The notes: generated by a model from the letters alone, not told the origin. A stretch of DNA of 64,000 bases from Elephas maximus indicus (GCF_024166365.1 NC_064819.1:114930293-114994292), one strand, 5' to 3'. Positions 1 through 11,127 are shown, counted from the first letter of the stretch. Numbers and translations are program-made.

Positions 1-287
1 CTACTTATCTTTTTTTCATTACTCAGATGTTAGTTTAAATGCTATTCTTCAAGGTAGTCTATCCAGAACAACTCCCTTCCAGAAAAGATTAAAACCTAGG
101 TTTCCACTTTTGTGGCATGAATTGTACTAATAGATACATGTTTAATGGTTAAAACCCCCATGGGATGTATGACCTCACCATTCAGCATTGTACCCCAGTT
201 GCCTAATACAGATCCTGACACATAGTGATTGATTTGATTCATTTTTTTAATAGTTAATTGAGATTTTATTTATATATAACTGAATCT

Positions 288-470
288 ATTGCGGTCAAGT
301 CAATTCCAACTCATAGCGACCCTATAGGACAGAGTAGAATTGTAGCGTAAGGTTTCCAAGTCTGTAATCTTTATGGAAGCAGACTGCCACGTTTTCTGTC
401 ACAGAGGCACTGGTGGGTTTGAACCACCAGTTATCACCCAGGCACTTAACTACTACACCACTGGGGATCC
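288..470 (-). repeat. AfroSINE
   Basis: Antisense copy running from the body motif (GTCAATTCCAACTCATAGCG) to the tRNA-like head ending ACCACTGGGGATCC. Lies immediately left of an RTE fragment. Confidence 0.85.
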
Positions 471-481
471 ATATATGTATA

Positions 482-1354
482 CACTTATTCAATCTGTATG
501 CTGAGCAAATAATCCGAGAAGCTGAACTATATGAAAGAACAGTTCAGCATCAGGATTGGAGGAAGACTCACTAACGGCCTGCAATATGCAGATGATACAA
601 CCTTGCTTTTTGAAAGTGAAGAGGATTTGAAGCACTTATTGACGAAGATCAAAGACTATACCCTTCAGCATGGATTATACCTCAACATAAAGAAAACAAG
701 AATCCTCACAACTGGAACAATAAGCAGCATCATGATAAAGGGAGAAAAGATTGAAGTTGTCAAGGATTTCATTTTACTTGGATTCACAATCAGCACCCAT
801 GGAAGCAGCAGTCAGGAAATCAAACCATGTGTTGGATTGGACAGATATGCTGCAAAAGGCCTCCTAAAGTGTTCAAAAGCAAAGATGTTACTTTAAGGAC
901 TAAGGGGTGCCTAACTCAAGCCATTGTGTTTTCAGTGGCCTCACATGCATGCAAAAGCAAGACAATGAATAAAAAATATTGAAGAAGAATTGATGCCTTT
1001 GAAATATGGTGTTGATGAAGATCATTGAATATACCATGGACTTCCAGAAGAATGAACAAATCTGTCTTGGAAGAAGTACAGCCAGGATGCTCCTTAGAAG
1101 CAAGGATGGCAAGACTTCATCTCACATATTTTGGACATGTTATCAGGAGGGATAAGTCCCTGGAGAAGGACATCATGCTTGGTAAAATAGAAAGTCAGCG
1201 AAAAAGATGAAGACTCTCAATGAGATGGATCGACACAGTGGCTGCAACAATGGATTCAAGCAAAACAACAGTTGTGGTGATGGCGTGAGACCCTTCTATT
1301 GTAGATAGGGTTGCTATGAGTTGGAACCGACTGGCTCGATGGCACCTAACAACA
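482..1354 (+). mobile_element. RTE/BovB-type LINE, 3' part
   Basis: 5'-truncated non-LTR retrotransposon. The frame at 531-896 encodes part of a reverse transcriptase with the motif YADDT followed by LLFESEEDL and later KKT.IL, typical of RTE-clade palm/thumb. The 3' end gives GGGTTGCTATGAGTTGGAACC and CTAACAAC, the tail shared with AfroSINEs. Frame breaks after 896 show it is dead. Confidence 0.85.
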
Positions 1355-2699
1355 TATACATGTGTAAAACAGAACATTTTCCATTTCAACATTCTTTTAC
1401 TTATACAATTCACTGACATTATGTTCGTTGTGTTGTGCAACCAATATCACTATCCATTTTCAAATTTTCCATTAACCCTTAAGAGAAGCTCAGTGTCCCC
1501 TATATTGACCCTCTCTTTAACTTGGTTTAGGACTAGCCTTCAAGGTAGAAATAATTTTAGACATTTGTTATGGAAGTAGGTCAGGCAGGGCTTGACTAAG
1601 GCTGTGTCAGCAAGAATGGAAAGGGGGTTTTCAAGAACTATTTATAAAATGCAATGAATGTACTTATAAAAGGATAGGATGAGGTACGCCTCTTTTTAAG
1701 GTGAACGTTTATGCTAACAGTGATCATAGGCAAAATAAAAATCAGTTTAGGGGAGATGAAGAGAGAAAAGAGAATTGTACTGATAGTGTTGAATTTGAAG
1801 AATCTACAGAATATTTATAAGAGGTATCCTGTAGGCATACTTGTATCTTGAGCTGAAGAAAAAGAGAAAGTTAAAGAAATAGATTTGAGATTCATTCCAT
1901 GTGGTTGAAATAGTGTTTATAGATGTGGCTGCTCAGGAGAAAAAGTGGACTGAGCATGTATTCCTGGGAACCCTGGATGTGCTCACACTTCTATTGTGAT
2001 GCATCAGGCCTACAGAGTTTAATTCTGGTCAGAAGTAAAATGAGCAGGAAATAAGAAGGAATTTTTATGCAACTTTTTAATGATTTTCATCACTACAACT
2101 ACCTTCACCTAAAGCTTTAACTTTGTAAAAACATTTCAAATATAGAGATTTGTGTATATAAACACAGTTATTATAGTAGTACTTTTTGGTTGGATGTTCA
2201 CTCTTCCTTCTCCAAGAAGAGGCAGATACATTATGATTTGGGGTGTACCTTGTACCTGTTGTAAAGCTGTAAGTTGTGTGGCTTTGGGGTTTATCTCTAA
2301 CTTCTGGTCTTGCTATAGTCTTGCTATAGGACCCACACACTTTTTATTACCATGCTAAATTGTTTAACTTTTCTGGGCCATCTGAACTACTTGAACTAGT
2401 CCTGGATTTCCTCTTGACCAGGGTATAGACAAGAAAGAAAGCAAAAAATGAAAGGTTGAACCAGGGCTGTCTCCTTACCTTATAAATTCTATCTTGAGAC
2501 TTCGCAATCCTACCCATGTTTGAAGATATTTTATTCCTTTTCATCTTTCTACATCTGGATAGCTTTTTGTGATTTCAATATGACCTCTACATACATGCAT
2601 CATTTATGCAGAAGCAGGTCTAGATCACTAAGCAATTATATCCTTACTGATGTAATTACAGTAATAATGATGATCATTATATTTTTAGCATTATTGATT
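1355..2699. other. No gene recognised
   Basis: AT-rich sequence between the RTE fragment and a MIR. Short open frames of 64-87 codons show no family motifs. No clear repeat recognised. Confidence 0.5.
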
Positions 2700-2935
2700 A
2701 CATGTGTATTATAAGCCAGACACTGCGTGTGGATTTTACACGGATTATCTCATTAAACCCTCATGTCAAATTTATGATTGATAAGTGCTGTTATTATCAT
2801 TCCTATTTTACAATGAGGAAACTGAGCTTTGGAAAGCTAGTGATGATTTTTGCTCAAATCATATAACTAAGAACACAGTGGAGCTAGGCTCCAAATGCAG
2901 GCAATCCTACTCCAAAACTTGAAGAACACCTCACT
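2700..2935 (+). repeat. MIR element
   Basis: Contains the MIR core signature: CATTAAACCCTCATG, then TTTTACAATGAGGAAACTGAG, a gap, and a degenerate AGTGGAGCTAGG stretch. Confidence 0.7.
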
Positions 2936-3229
2936 GTGATATACTCTTGCCCCACCTTCCTGACTGACTTTCATTTCCTACTTTCTGGTCTAAAATAAAC
3001 CTCTATACTCTTAATCACTGCTTTTTACCACTTTTTGAAACCAAGTAAAAATATTGATTTCTCCATTAATGCTTAACAGATATGCACAGGGATAGCAGAG
3101 ATTCACCAGTAGAGTAATTTCATTCATTAAGATGCTGAGAATGTACATAAGCCAGGATCAGAAGAATGCCAAAAGGAGCTATGCATCATCAGCAGCCTAA
3201 AATGTTTCCTTCTACCTTTAGAATGAATG

Positions 3230-3400
3230 TGTTCATTTCCAGACATGGATGCACTTTGGATGTAGAGTGCCAAGAAAACAGAGACACTCGTATAGGGTAT
3301 GACATCTCAAGAACTTAGAGATTACCTCCCAGAAGCTGAGGTAGAGAGTGGTGAAACTCATGTGAAATTGTTCACTGCAGGTTAGGAAGTAAGGACAAGT
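3230..3400 (-). repeat. Dispersed LTR-like repeat (copy A)
   Basis: The stretch near 3280-3345 (TATGACAT, ACCTCCCAGAAGCTGAG) is the reverse complement of 15465-15525, so the two belong to one repeat family in opposite orientation. Family name not certain; an ERVL/MaLR-type LTR is my guess. Confidence 0.45.
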
Positions 3401-3640
3401 AAACCCGTGTTTACCTTGTTCACTGGGTAATCTGTCCTGTCAAGGAATGTAAATTTGAGAAGGCTTTGATTTTGTAGGAAGGTGCTATGGGATTGGAAAA
3501 GAGAGACAGATCCAACCATACCTAGAAGCAGAATCTTTGATGTGTGAAAAAGTGTGAAATTGTTCACTACAGATGATTTGGTAAGCAAGGTAAGCATCAT
3601 GCTTACTTTGCCTATTGGGTAATCTGCCCCTGGGTGGAGT
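3358..3640. repeat. Imperfect direct duplication, ~193-bp spacing
   Basis: TGTGAAATTGTTCACTGCAG at 3361 and TGTGAAATTGTTCACTACAG at 3554 begin two related segments that both continue to a GGGTAATCTG motif. Probably internal to an old transposon. Confidence 0.6.
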
Positions 3641-3659
3641 TAGTGGATACGATTTTATT

Positions 3660-5060
3660 TTATTGTGCAGATTAGACAAGCAACTTTTTTTTTTTTTTTC
3701 CTGACAGGGAGTTTTTATAGCTCTCAGTACTGTGGCATTAAGAGGTTTTGAGTTTGTGAACATTTTATAAAACTATCTGTGTCAATGATACTCAATTTGT
3801 TTGCCAGGATCCAGTGGAGGGTAGAGTTTCCTTTTCTATTCCTCTTGAATTTCACCATTGGTAGATGATTCTGGAAAGTTTTGTGTACAAGAAAAGAAGA
3901 GAAAAGTAAAATAAACCCCACAGAAATAAAAATTTAAACATCTATAACCTCACGGCCAGATTAATATCATTAGAGGTTTGTTTCCTCAGGCTTATTAGCT
4001 CGTACTAGTTGCCAAATACAAACACATATAGGCCATGAGACCTTTCCAGTTGTCTGTTCCCATTGCCTATATCTTTTCCTTAATTTCATGTATAGCCTTT
4101 TTTTTTCTTTTTAATAACTCTGTAATTACCTTGTCCTCTTGTTCTATCTGTTCCTAATAATTTCCAAGTAAAGGAAGTGTTCAGACTTGTGTTTGTTTTG
4201 TTCCTTATATGACAGCATTTAATTTACAGACCTGTATAGCTCCGTAATTAGTGTACGACCTCACAAACTCTCTAAGCATTATTTAACAGGCCAGGTTAAT
4301 TTAAGAAAATTTTACATAGTGTTTGCTCTGCGATATTAGAACCCAGGTAATTGGTTCTAAAGGGTCTGTGCTCTTAACTATGTATCTCTGCTTAATTATG
4401 TTATGTTTTGCGGACATTACATTACCTCACATAAATTTTGCGAGCATCAAAAATATTTCTGTATCTCAAAGTGTTTCAAAAGCCACATGTTAGTATCGAA
4501 TATAGAGATGATGATGACTATTAATAAAGTTGAAATTCCTAATGCTTTTACTGAGTAAAAAATAATTTTTGTAGTCATCATCTTGAATTCTTTGTCCCTC
4601 ATTCTCTAGCTCTTAGCTATAAAACATCTCTAGCATTCATCAGGCCTCCCCAGTTGCCTGTCTCCATTTTCATATGCCTATTCAAAAAAAAAAAAAAAAA
4701 ATTTTTTTTTTTTTATTCCTTAGTTTCAGATATGGCCTTTTTTTTTTTTTTTTTCTTCAATTCCTTGTTCAAGAGAACAAAGCAGTAAAACTGAAAGGTT
4801 GACCTGATTGTAAGGCTTCTTGCTTGTAGTAAATCAAGTCCCTTGATCCATGACCTGATAAAATCTTATTTGTTCCACTTCTTTGGTCTCTTTCAACTCC
4901 CCCTTCATTTGGAGACATGATCATATTTGGATACCTTTGAATTGAGTCTTCTGATAATAATGCATTATTTGTGTCATTTAGCATTCATCTGCGAATGCAA
5001 AAGTAGGGAACTGTTGTCCAAAACGACAAAATGTTTTCACAGAACCGCTCTATATCCTAG
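3660..5060. other. No gene; duplicated segment with A/T palindrome
   Basis: AT-rich. Segments 4035-4150 and 4640-4770 resemble each other (CCAGTTG.CTGT, then a TTCCTTA.TTTCA motif and a GGCC/AGCC-T-run). The second copy contains an 18-A then 13-T block at 4684-4714. No coding signal. Confidence 0.5.
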
Positions 5061-5061
5061 A

Positions 5062-5279
5062 TGTTGCTGTTGCTGTTATTGGTTGTCATCAAGTTGATTT
5101 TGACTCAATGGCAGTTCCATGTATTATAGAGTAGAACTGCTCCATAGGGTTTTCTTGGCTATAATCCTAACAGAAACAGATTGTCTAAGCTTTTTCTTCT
5201 GCAGTACCACTGGGTGAGTTAGAACTGCCAAAGTTTAGGTTAGCAGTCAAGCACAATCCATTTGTTTCACCAAGGGACC
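5062..5279 (-). repeat. AfroSINE with CAACAG-type tail
   Basis: Antisense copy preceded at its 3' end by GTTGCTGTTGCTGTTATTGG, i.e. a CAACAGCAACA tail on the sense strand, like the RTE 3' tail. Head ends CACCAAGGGACC. It sits just 3' of DEFB133. Confidence 0.85.
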
Positions 5280-5400
5280 TTATACCCTAGATATCTCCCT
5301 CTATTGTCAGATACCTAGGAGAAAACCTAGTCCCTCAAATTATGCCATATAACCAAGACAACAGTTCAGGCTGTGCAGGAGTAGTTGGCAGTTCATTTCA

Positions 5401-5406
5401 TTTATT
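5401..5406 (-). promoter_or_regulatory. DEFB133: Poly(A) signal of DEFB133
   Basis: AATAAA on the minus strand, 46 nt downstream of the DEFB133 stop codon, would give a very short 3' UTR, as is usual for beta-defensins. Confidence 0.55.
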
Positions 5407-5451
5407 ACTAATGTGTATACTCACTGTGCTTTACTTGTCTGAGATGCTGAT

Positions 5452-5594
5452 TTATATTTCAGACTTCAACATGCAGCAGCTGGCCTTCAGTTTTGTGCAG
5501 CAACCAACTGGCTTTTCAAATTCACGGCACTCAAATCTACATTTGCCTTTCTTGAGAAAGCAGTTATAGGTGTCTTTCATGGCACATTTCACTG
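5452..5594 (-). CDS. DEFB133: DEFB133 exon 2: beta-defensin core domain
   Basis: Encodes the mature peptide of a secreted beta-defensin. The acceptor is a pyrimidine tract ending TTTTAG at 5600-5595; the split codon G|CA gives Ala20. The frame runs to TAA at 5454-5452. Residues 20-66 contain eight cysteines. The canonical core is C31-x6-C38-x3-C42-x9-C52-x6-C59-C60, with extra cysteines at C23 and C51. Motifs such as VKC, KDTY, GKCR, FEKP and CTKL match what I know of DEFB133. The tail after Cys60 is short (MLKSEI). The spacing and position in the cluster separate it from DEFB114 and DEFB113. Family membership is very likely; orthology rests on sequence resemblance plus gene order. Function beyond host defence or sperm-related secretion is not inferable. 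Confidence 0.9.
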
Positions 5595-5606
5595 CTAAAA
5601 GGGAAA

Positions 5607-6225
5607 AAAACACATCAACAATTGAGTCATTATATGAATTTTAGGACCCTGAATTTGTGATGACTCAGTTGTTGATGTGAAAATAAGTATTGCATCCACA
5701 GACTCAGTTTCTCTTCCCTCCCCTCCCATTCCCCCCGGGTAGGGGTTTGGGAAGTCATTTGTTTTGCCATTTTTCTGGCAATGACTGTTTTGTGATATTT
5801 TCTGCTTCATCATCCATTTTCTCTATAATTTTTGTCTGGGCCCACAGGTGGTTAAAGCTTGGTTTTCCATAAGAATTCCTAAGTAGCTACTGTTAGATCC
5901 AGAGCATCTCTGAACTGATACCAGCTCTTCTGATGGCTGCCTACCCACCTGATTTGTTTTTGCCTCTAATTTTAAAAGAAGTTAACTGTTCAAACATTTT
6001 TGGCTTCAGGATCCAAAATGGGAAAGTCAATTCATGTCGTTTCAGTTGCTATCTTGCTTGAATATCTTCACTCTTTTATGGAAAGAGTGAAAAGAAATGC
6101 AAAAAAAAAAAAAAAAAAAATTCCTGGTAAGAGGGGTTTTCTGCACATGCACAGAGGTCTGAGCCTGGGCAGGGAAGGAGGGGAGGAAGAGAAGCTGAGT
6201 CTGCAGATGCTATCCTAGTTCTTAA
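5607..6225. other. DEFB133 intron, unique sequence
   Basis: Nothing recognised apart from a poly-A tract at 6101-6120. Contains a short duplicated motif (ATCAACAATTGAGTCAT / GACTCAGTTGTTGATG) at 5613 and 5661 forming an inverted repeat. Confidence 0.4.
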
Positions 6226-6419
6226 GGAATCCTGGTTGTGTAGTGGTTAAAGTGCTTGGGTGCTAATCAAAATGTCACCAGTTCAAACCCACCAGCCACT
6301 CCATGGGAGAAAGTTGTGGAAGACTGCTTCCATAAAGATTTATTGTCTTGGAAATCCCGTGGGGTCACTACGAATCGAAATTGACTGACAGCAGTGGGTT
6401 TTTTGTTTTTTGTTTTTTT
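6226..6419 (+). repeat. AfroSINE
   Basis: Sense copy: head GGAATCCTGG.TGTGTAGTGGTTAAAG (A-box-like), B-box-like AGTTCAAACCCACC, body and T-rich 3' end. Confidence 0.87.
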
Positions 6420-6547
6420 GCATACTGTTTCTGGGAGTACTAGTGAAGTCATCCAAAACCAATCTTAAGCACACAGTGCAAGAGGAGGAACCAGTCAGTA
6501 TCTCCTTGTGTTTCCTTCTTTCAGGGCCCCTTCCTCTATAAAGCACT

Positions 6548-7113
6548 TGTCATGGATTGAATTGTGTCCCCCCAAAATATGTGTCAACTTGGTTAGGCCA
6601 TGATTCCCAGTATTGTGTGGTTGTCCTCCAATTTGTGATTCTAATTTTCCTATGTGTTGTAAATCCTAATCTCTGTTCGTGGTTAATGAGGCAAAATTAG
6701 ATTATGTTAAAGAGGATAAACTGGGATTGTAATACCCTTACTAAGGTCATGTCCCTGTTCCAATGTAAAAGGGGCTTCCCTGGGGTGTGGCCTGTACCAC
6801 CTTTTATCTTATAAGAGATAAAAGCAAAGGGAAGAGAGCAGGGAGTTGGGGACCTCATACCACCAAGAAGCAGCCCTGGGAGCTAAGTGCATCCTTTGGA
6901 CCTGAGGTTCCTGCACAGAGAAGCTTCTAGTCCAGGGGAAGATTGATGACAACGACCTCCCTCCAGAGTTGACAGAGAAAGAAAGCCTTCCCCTGGAACT
7001 GACACCCTAAATTTGGATTTCTAGCTTACTGGACTGTGGGAGAATAAACTTCCATTTGTAGAAGCCATCCCTTTGTGGTATTTCTGTTACAGCAGCACTA
7101 GATGACTAAGACA
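6548..7113 (+). repeat. MaLR (MLT1-like) solo LTR
   Basis: Begins TGTCATGGATTGAATTGTGTCC and ends AGATGACTAAGACA (TG...CA). Contains GAGAATAAACTTCC poly(A) region. Flanks GCACT/GCGAT may be a decayed target duplication. Related copies in this window at 8473, 30694 and 52704. Confidence 0.75.
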
Positions 7114-8348
7114 GCGATTATGCCTGAACACCACAGCATATAAACTTATTGACCTCATGGGTAGAAGACTTAAGGCTTCTCCTCTACAAGAAACATTCAT
7201 GCTTTAAAAAAAAGTCACCAAGGGAGGGAGACTTCCAAAGTAAAAGTATTAAACATAATGTCAAGTTATCAGAAATCAGCAGAGAAGGTATGTGAACAGT
7301 GTTCTTCCCTCTTTTCCTTGAATCTCCCCTATAGGACCCGAGGAAGGCAGAGTCAGTGGTATTGATAACCAAATACATTGATGTCCTCTGCCTTCAGTGA
7401 AGTTGTGTTAACATAACATCTCTCCATTACTTCAGGTACTAGGCATTTTAGGAAAAGAGTTAAACCCACATTATGTCAAATTTTGTGCCATATATTTTAG
7501 ACCAACAGTGATAACACAGCTCCACTGTATAAATTAATGATGTTTCCTTATTTGTGTTATCTAGAGACATGTTATTTATTGCCTTTGATGCCAGAGGGGA
7601 AGACATCTCACCAGCTAAAAAATGCATCCTCAAATTACACTGTCCTACATGAGGGGTGTGAAGCATGTATGTCGATTTAATTGGGATTTACAAATAACAG
7701 GAGATGACAGCTGTCAAGCACCAGTATGAGAGAGAGAATAGCATTATTTAAGTGGGAATTCTAAATTAGCATTTTTCTACTAGTAACAGAAACAACAAAT
7801 AGCTTCTCTCTAGATAACAGCAATTGTATCATATAAAAATTCATATTTATGCACAAGAAGGAATCACACATTCTTCAACTTTTAGATGAAACGGTGCACA
7901 CACAATGTCTCTTGGGTTTCTGAAGATACTGAAAATGCCATGAAGGCTTTCGTAGACTTTTGTTTTTTTGCAAAAGCGAGTGACACAAGGTTCACATATA
8001 AATAAGGATAACATAGCTGGAGGTAGTATTTTGTTGTCCAAATGCCATTTTTTTTCTATTTTAAGACAATCCTCATTCAGGTTTAGTTAAAAACAAACCT
8101 AGTTTTAGTTTAATTTGCCCTGATTTTAGAATGATGTGGTATAATAAAAATCCTCATATTTGCCAGCCAATACATTTTATTAGCATTATAAAATAACTTA
8201 GAACATTTGAAACTTTCTCCAAAGCACTTTATGTCTTTGAGTTTTTTAAATCATTCAAAACTGGACTCATTTTTAGAGCACATAGCTTTATTTGTGCTGC
8301 TTACGAATGGAGTGGAGTCCAGGAGTAACTACTGAAGTCCTGTTTTTA
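7114..8348. other. DEFB133 intron, no repeat recognised
   Basis: About 1.2 kb without recognisable genes or young repeats; several short open frames without motifs. Confidence 0.4.
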
Positions 8349-8410
8349 GGGTGCTGTTGAGTCAATTTCAACTCATAATGACCCTATATGACAGAGGAGA
8401 ACTGATTGCT
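8349..8410 (-). repeat. AfroSINE, first half of a split copy
   Basis: Carries only the 3' body (GAGTCAATTTCAACTCATAATGACC). The rest resumes at 9193, so the copy was interrupted by a LINE-1 3' end plus LTR. Confidence 0.8.
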
Positions 8411-9190
8411 TTGTAGATTTTTTTTTTTTAATTTGTACACAAATTGTTCCATTACATTGGTTGTTATCCCCATGTCTTAGTCATCTAGTGCTGCCATAAC
8501 AGAAACACAAGTGGATGGCTTTAAAAAAGAGAAATTTATTTTCTCACAGTAGGTTACAAGTCCAAATTCAGGGCATCGGTTCCAGAGGAAGGCTTTCTCT
8601 TTGCTGGCTCTAGAAGAAGGTCTTTGTCCTCAGTCTTCACATGGTCAAGAAGCTTCTCAGGTGCAGGAACCCTGTGTCCAAAGGATGCAGTCTGCTCCTG
8701 GTGCTGGTTTCTTGGTGGTATGAGGTCCCCAACTCTCTGCTTGCTTCCCTTTTGTTTTTATCTCTTGAGAGATAAAAGGTGGTTCAGGTGACACCCCAGG
8801 GAAACTCCCTTTACCTTGGATCAGGGAGGTGACCTGGGTAAGGGTGGTGTTACAATCCCACCCTAATCCTTTTAACATAAAATTACAATCACAAAACGGG
8901 AGACAACCATGGAATACTGGGAATCATGGCCGTAACCAAGTTGATACACATTTTGGGGGGGACATAATTCAATCCATGACACCCCACCATATGTCAGCAC
9001 TCTCCCTATTTGCACCCCTATCTTCCCTGTTTCCGTCTCTCCAATTTCCCTGTCCCTCCCTGCTTTCTCATCTTCACTTTTGGGTAAATGTTGGCCATTT
9101 GGTCTTGTATGGTTGATTGTTCTAAGGAGCACATTCCTCACGAATGTTATTCTTTGTTTTATAGGCCAATCTATTACTTGGCTGAAAGGT
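8411..9190 (-). mobile_element. LINE-1 3'-end fragment, interrupted by a MaLR LTR
   Basis: Starts with poly-T at 8410 (poly-A on its own strand), then a TACACAAATTGTTCCATTACATTGG motif. After the LTR it resumes as CCCCACCATATGTCAGCACT to ATAGGCCAATCTATTACTTGGCTGAAAGG. The same sequence recurs at 24905-25400 and 44345-45000, which identifies a repeat family. Confidence 0.65.
8473..8981 (-). repeat. MaLR (MLT1-like) solo LTR with target duplication
   Basis: 509 bp, TG...CA ends, flanked by CCCCA at 8468-8472 and 8982-8986, a perfect 5-bp target duplication as expected for ERVL-MaLR insertions. Same family as 6548-7113 in reverse orientation. Confidence 0.85.
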
Positions 9191-9192
9191 GA

Positions 9193-9336
9193 TCTCCTGT
9201 TCCATAGAGTTTTCTAGGCTGTAATCTTTATGGAAGCTGATCACCAGGTCTTTCTCTGGGGAGACTCTGGGTAGGTTTCAATCTCCAGCATTTCAGTTAG
9301 CAGCTGAGCGCTTAACCATTGCACCACCAGGGTTCC
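9193..9336 (-). repeat. AfroSINE, second half of the split copy
   Basis: Continues the copy begun at 8349: body TTTTCTAGGCTGTAATCTTTATGG to head ACCACCAGGGTTCC. Confidence 0.82.
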
Positions 9337-9694
9337 TTGACCACTGTTAAATCAGGAGTCCCTAGAGTTTTCAGGTATGGGTTTGTTTAATTCAAGTGGC
9401 ATTATTTTCTTACACTGTTCTTGCGTATATAAGAAAAATGCTTTTCCTATCTCAAGTAGCCTGAAATGTGTCAAAACAGCTCTTTCACCAGCTTGAATCA
9501 AGACCCATCGCTCCGGCTAGAAATCCACCCTAAGAGTGATGAAGTTTCCAAAAGAGAGTACAAAGTCCAAGCCTGTGAAATCAAACATAGTTAATATTGC
9601 TTCCACTGTATCCTAAGATAGATGTCACAGAAAATTTCTTCCTCCAAAATGAGGCTTGGAGGGTTGACTCTCTTTCTAAAATGTTTCAATACAA

Positions 9695-9910
9695 TGTAAA
9701 AGTAATTGTAGTATTTTGTATGCAGCACCAACCATGTATAACACTGTGTTTTAGGCACTTTGCATATTCATATATTATTAATCCTCACAATAATACTTTG
9801 AAGTAGAATTAATTTACAAAAGAGGATCTTGACGTTGACAGAGTTTAAATAATCTGATAGATTCGAATAAGCAGTACATGTCAGAAACCAAATCTGTAGC
9901 GAGGATCGGT
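9695..9910 (+). repeat. MIR-like element
   Basis: GGCACTTTGCATATTCATATATTATTAATCCTCACAATAA followed by decayed AAGAGGATCTTGA region matches the MIR layout; diverged. Confidence 0.5.
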
Positions 9911-10432
9911 AACTCCAAAAGCCATGTTCACATCATTATCATATTAATGGTTATATAACTGGACCTGAGGTAATAGAGCCATTAAAATGCATTTAGAACA
10001 CAATCCAGTTGAATAATTATTTTTAAGGAGAATTCTCAAAGTAAGTTGTGCAATTCAGTTTAGCCAAATATATCACTTAATGAATGTCACTGGAAAACCC
10101 CTTGTTGCTGTCCTGTATACAGCACCTCATCAGTTCCCAAGCATTCAAATAATTCTACTTTGATATCCTATCTACCTTGTCTTTCTGGGCAGACAACCCA
10201 TAAGAATAAATCATTTGATCAAAACCTTAAGTTGTCTCCCACAATGATATAACCCACCAGAAACCTTACTTTAAAAAAAAATCGCAAGTCCTTTCCTTGT
10301 CATTCACTCCTGGAACCCATCACAAATCACTGTCTTTGCAATTCAGTCATTCCTTTACCTCCAGTGGGCACTGACCAAGATTTGTCTCTTCAAAAGGATT
10401 TTTCATCCTCTCAATGAATGTTTTCATTTTAC

Positions 10433-10490
10433 CTGGTGGCAACGGGGCCAGAAAGAAAAATAAAACAAAGAGAAGGACAGAAAGCTTCAT
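10433..10490 (-). CDS. DEFB133: DEFB133 exon 1: signal peptide
   Basis: ATG at 10490-10488 opens 19 codons plus one base before a GTAAAA donor at 10432. The encoded segment starts MKLS and is followed by a run of Leu/Phe/Val, then Ala-Pro-Leu-Pro-Pro, a typical cleavable secretion signal. The phase-1 end joins exactly to the exon 2 acceptor 4.8 kb away. Exon 1 coding length (58 nt) is identical in all three defensins of this window, which supports the start and donor choice. Confidence 0.85.
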
Positions 10491-10557
10491 GACTGAAGAG
10501 AGTCAGTCAAATCGGCAGCACCGAAGTCTGAAAAAGAGGGAGGTAGATAGTGTATCT

Positions 10558-10564
10558 TTTTATA
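10558..10564 (-). promoter_or_regulatory. DEFB133: TATA box of DEFB133
   Basis: TATAAAA on the minus strand about 70 bp upstream of the ATG. It predicts transcription starting near 10530 and a 5' UTR of about 40 nt. Position is seen; use as a promoter is inferred, helped by comparable TATA boxes before DEFB114 and DEFB113. Confidence 0.6.
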
Positions 10565-10724
10565 TTCCTCTCCCTGCAGTGATATGAATTGAGTTATGTG
10601 TGTCTATCAAAAGTTAACACTGCTGTTTAGCAGTGCCTGGGGCAAAAGGACAGGACATTGCTTTCCTTTCATCTTGGGAATGTAAAGCAGCAGATTGGTT
10701 TTTGTATTAACTAGTTGTCTAAGA

Positions 10725-10846
10725 GGAAACCCTAGTAGCGTATTGGTTAAGAGCTACAGATGCTAACCAAAAGGTTGGCAGTTTGAATCCACCAGGTGCT
10801 CCTTGGAAACTCCATGGGGCAATTCTACTCAGTCCTATAGGGTCTA
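10725..10846 (+). repeat. AfroSINE, 3' truncated
   Basis: GGAAACCCTAGTAGCGTATTGG head with B-box-like GTTTGAATCCACC, stopping after CTATAGGGTC. Confidence 0.82.
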
Positions 10847-10964
10847 AGAAATGCCATATCACGGGGAATTTCCTACCAGAGATCTGAGGAGCATAATCAT
10901 AAGGATTTAATTTTTGTTTTTCTTTTTCTGCTTCTTAAACAGCTATTCAAAGTAGATGAAATAA

Positions 10965-11125
10965 GTCAGTTGATGTCAAGTTGACACCAACTCAAGGCAA
11001 CACCACGTGTGTCAGAGTAGAACCATGCACCATAGAATTTTTAGTGATTGACTTTTTTGCAGTAGATTATTAGGCCTTTCTTGTCAGGTACTGGTGGGTG
11101 GATTCAAACTGCCACCAGGGCCTCC
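10965..11125 (-). repeat. AfroSINE, diverged variant
   Basis: Antisense body with CACCACGTGTGTCAGAGTAG and head GCCACCAGGGCCTCC; belongs to the variant type with GTGTCAGAGTAGAACTGTGCTCC. Confidence 0.75.
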
Positions 11126-11127
11126 AT

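Larger units (their letters stand above)
5452..10490 (-). other. DEFB133: DEFB133 gene span (ATG to stop)
   Basis: Two-exon beta-defensin gene on the minus strand. Coding exon 1 is 10490-10433 and coding exon 2 is 5594-5452, separated by a 4838-bp GT-AG intron in phase 1. Joined coding length is 201 nt including stop, giving 66 aa with no internal stop or frameshift. A TATA box lies about 70 bp upstream of the ATG and an AATAAA lies 46 nt after the stop. The intron carries an AfroSINE, a MaLR LTR and a nested SINE/LINE-1/LTR complex. It is the first of three same-strand defensins in the window, as in the human 6p12.3 cluster. Confidence 0.88.

Noticed and set aside
1-5000. Search for CRISP-family or further defensin exons to the left of DEFB133
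   Set aside because: Nothing with cysteine-rich spacing or splice context was seen.
5342-5569. 75-codon plus-strand frame
   Set aside because: Antisense to DEFB133 exon 2, which has splice sites, six-cysteine spacing and stop on the minus strand.
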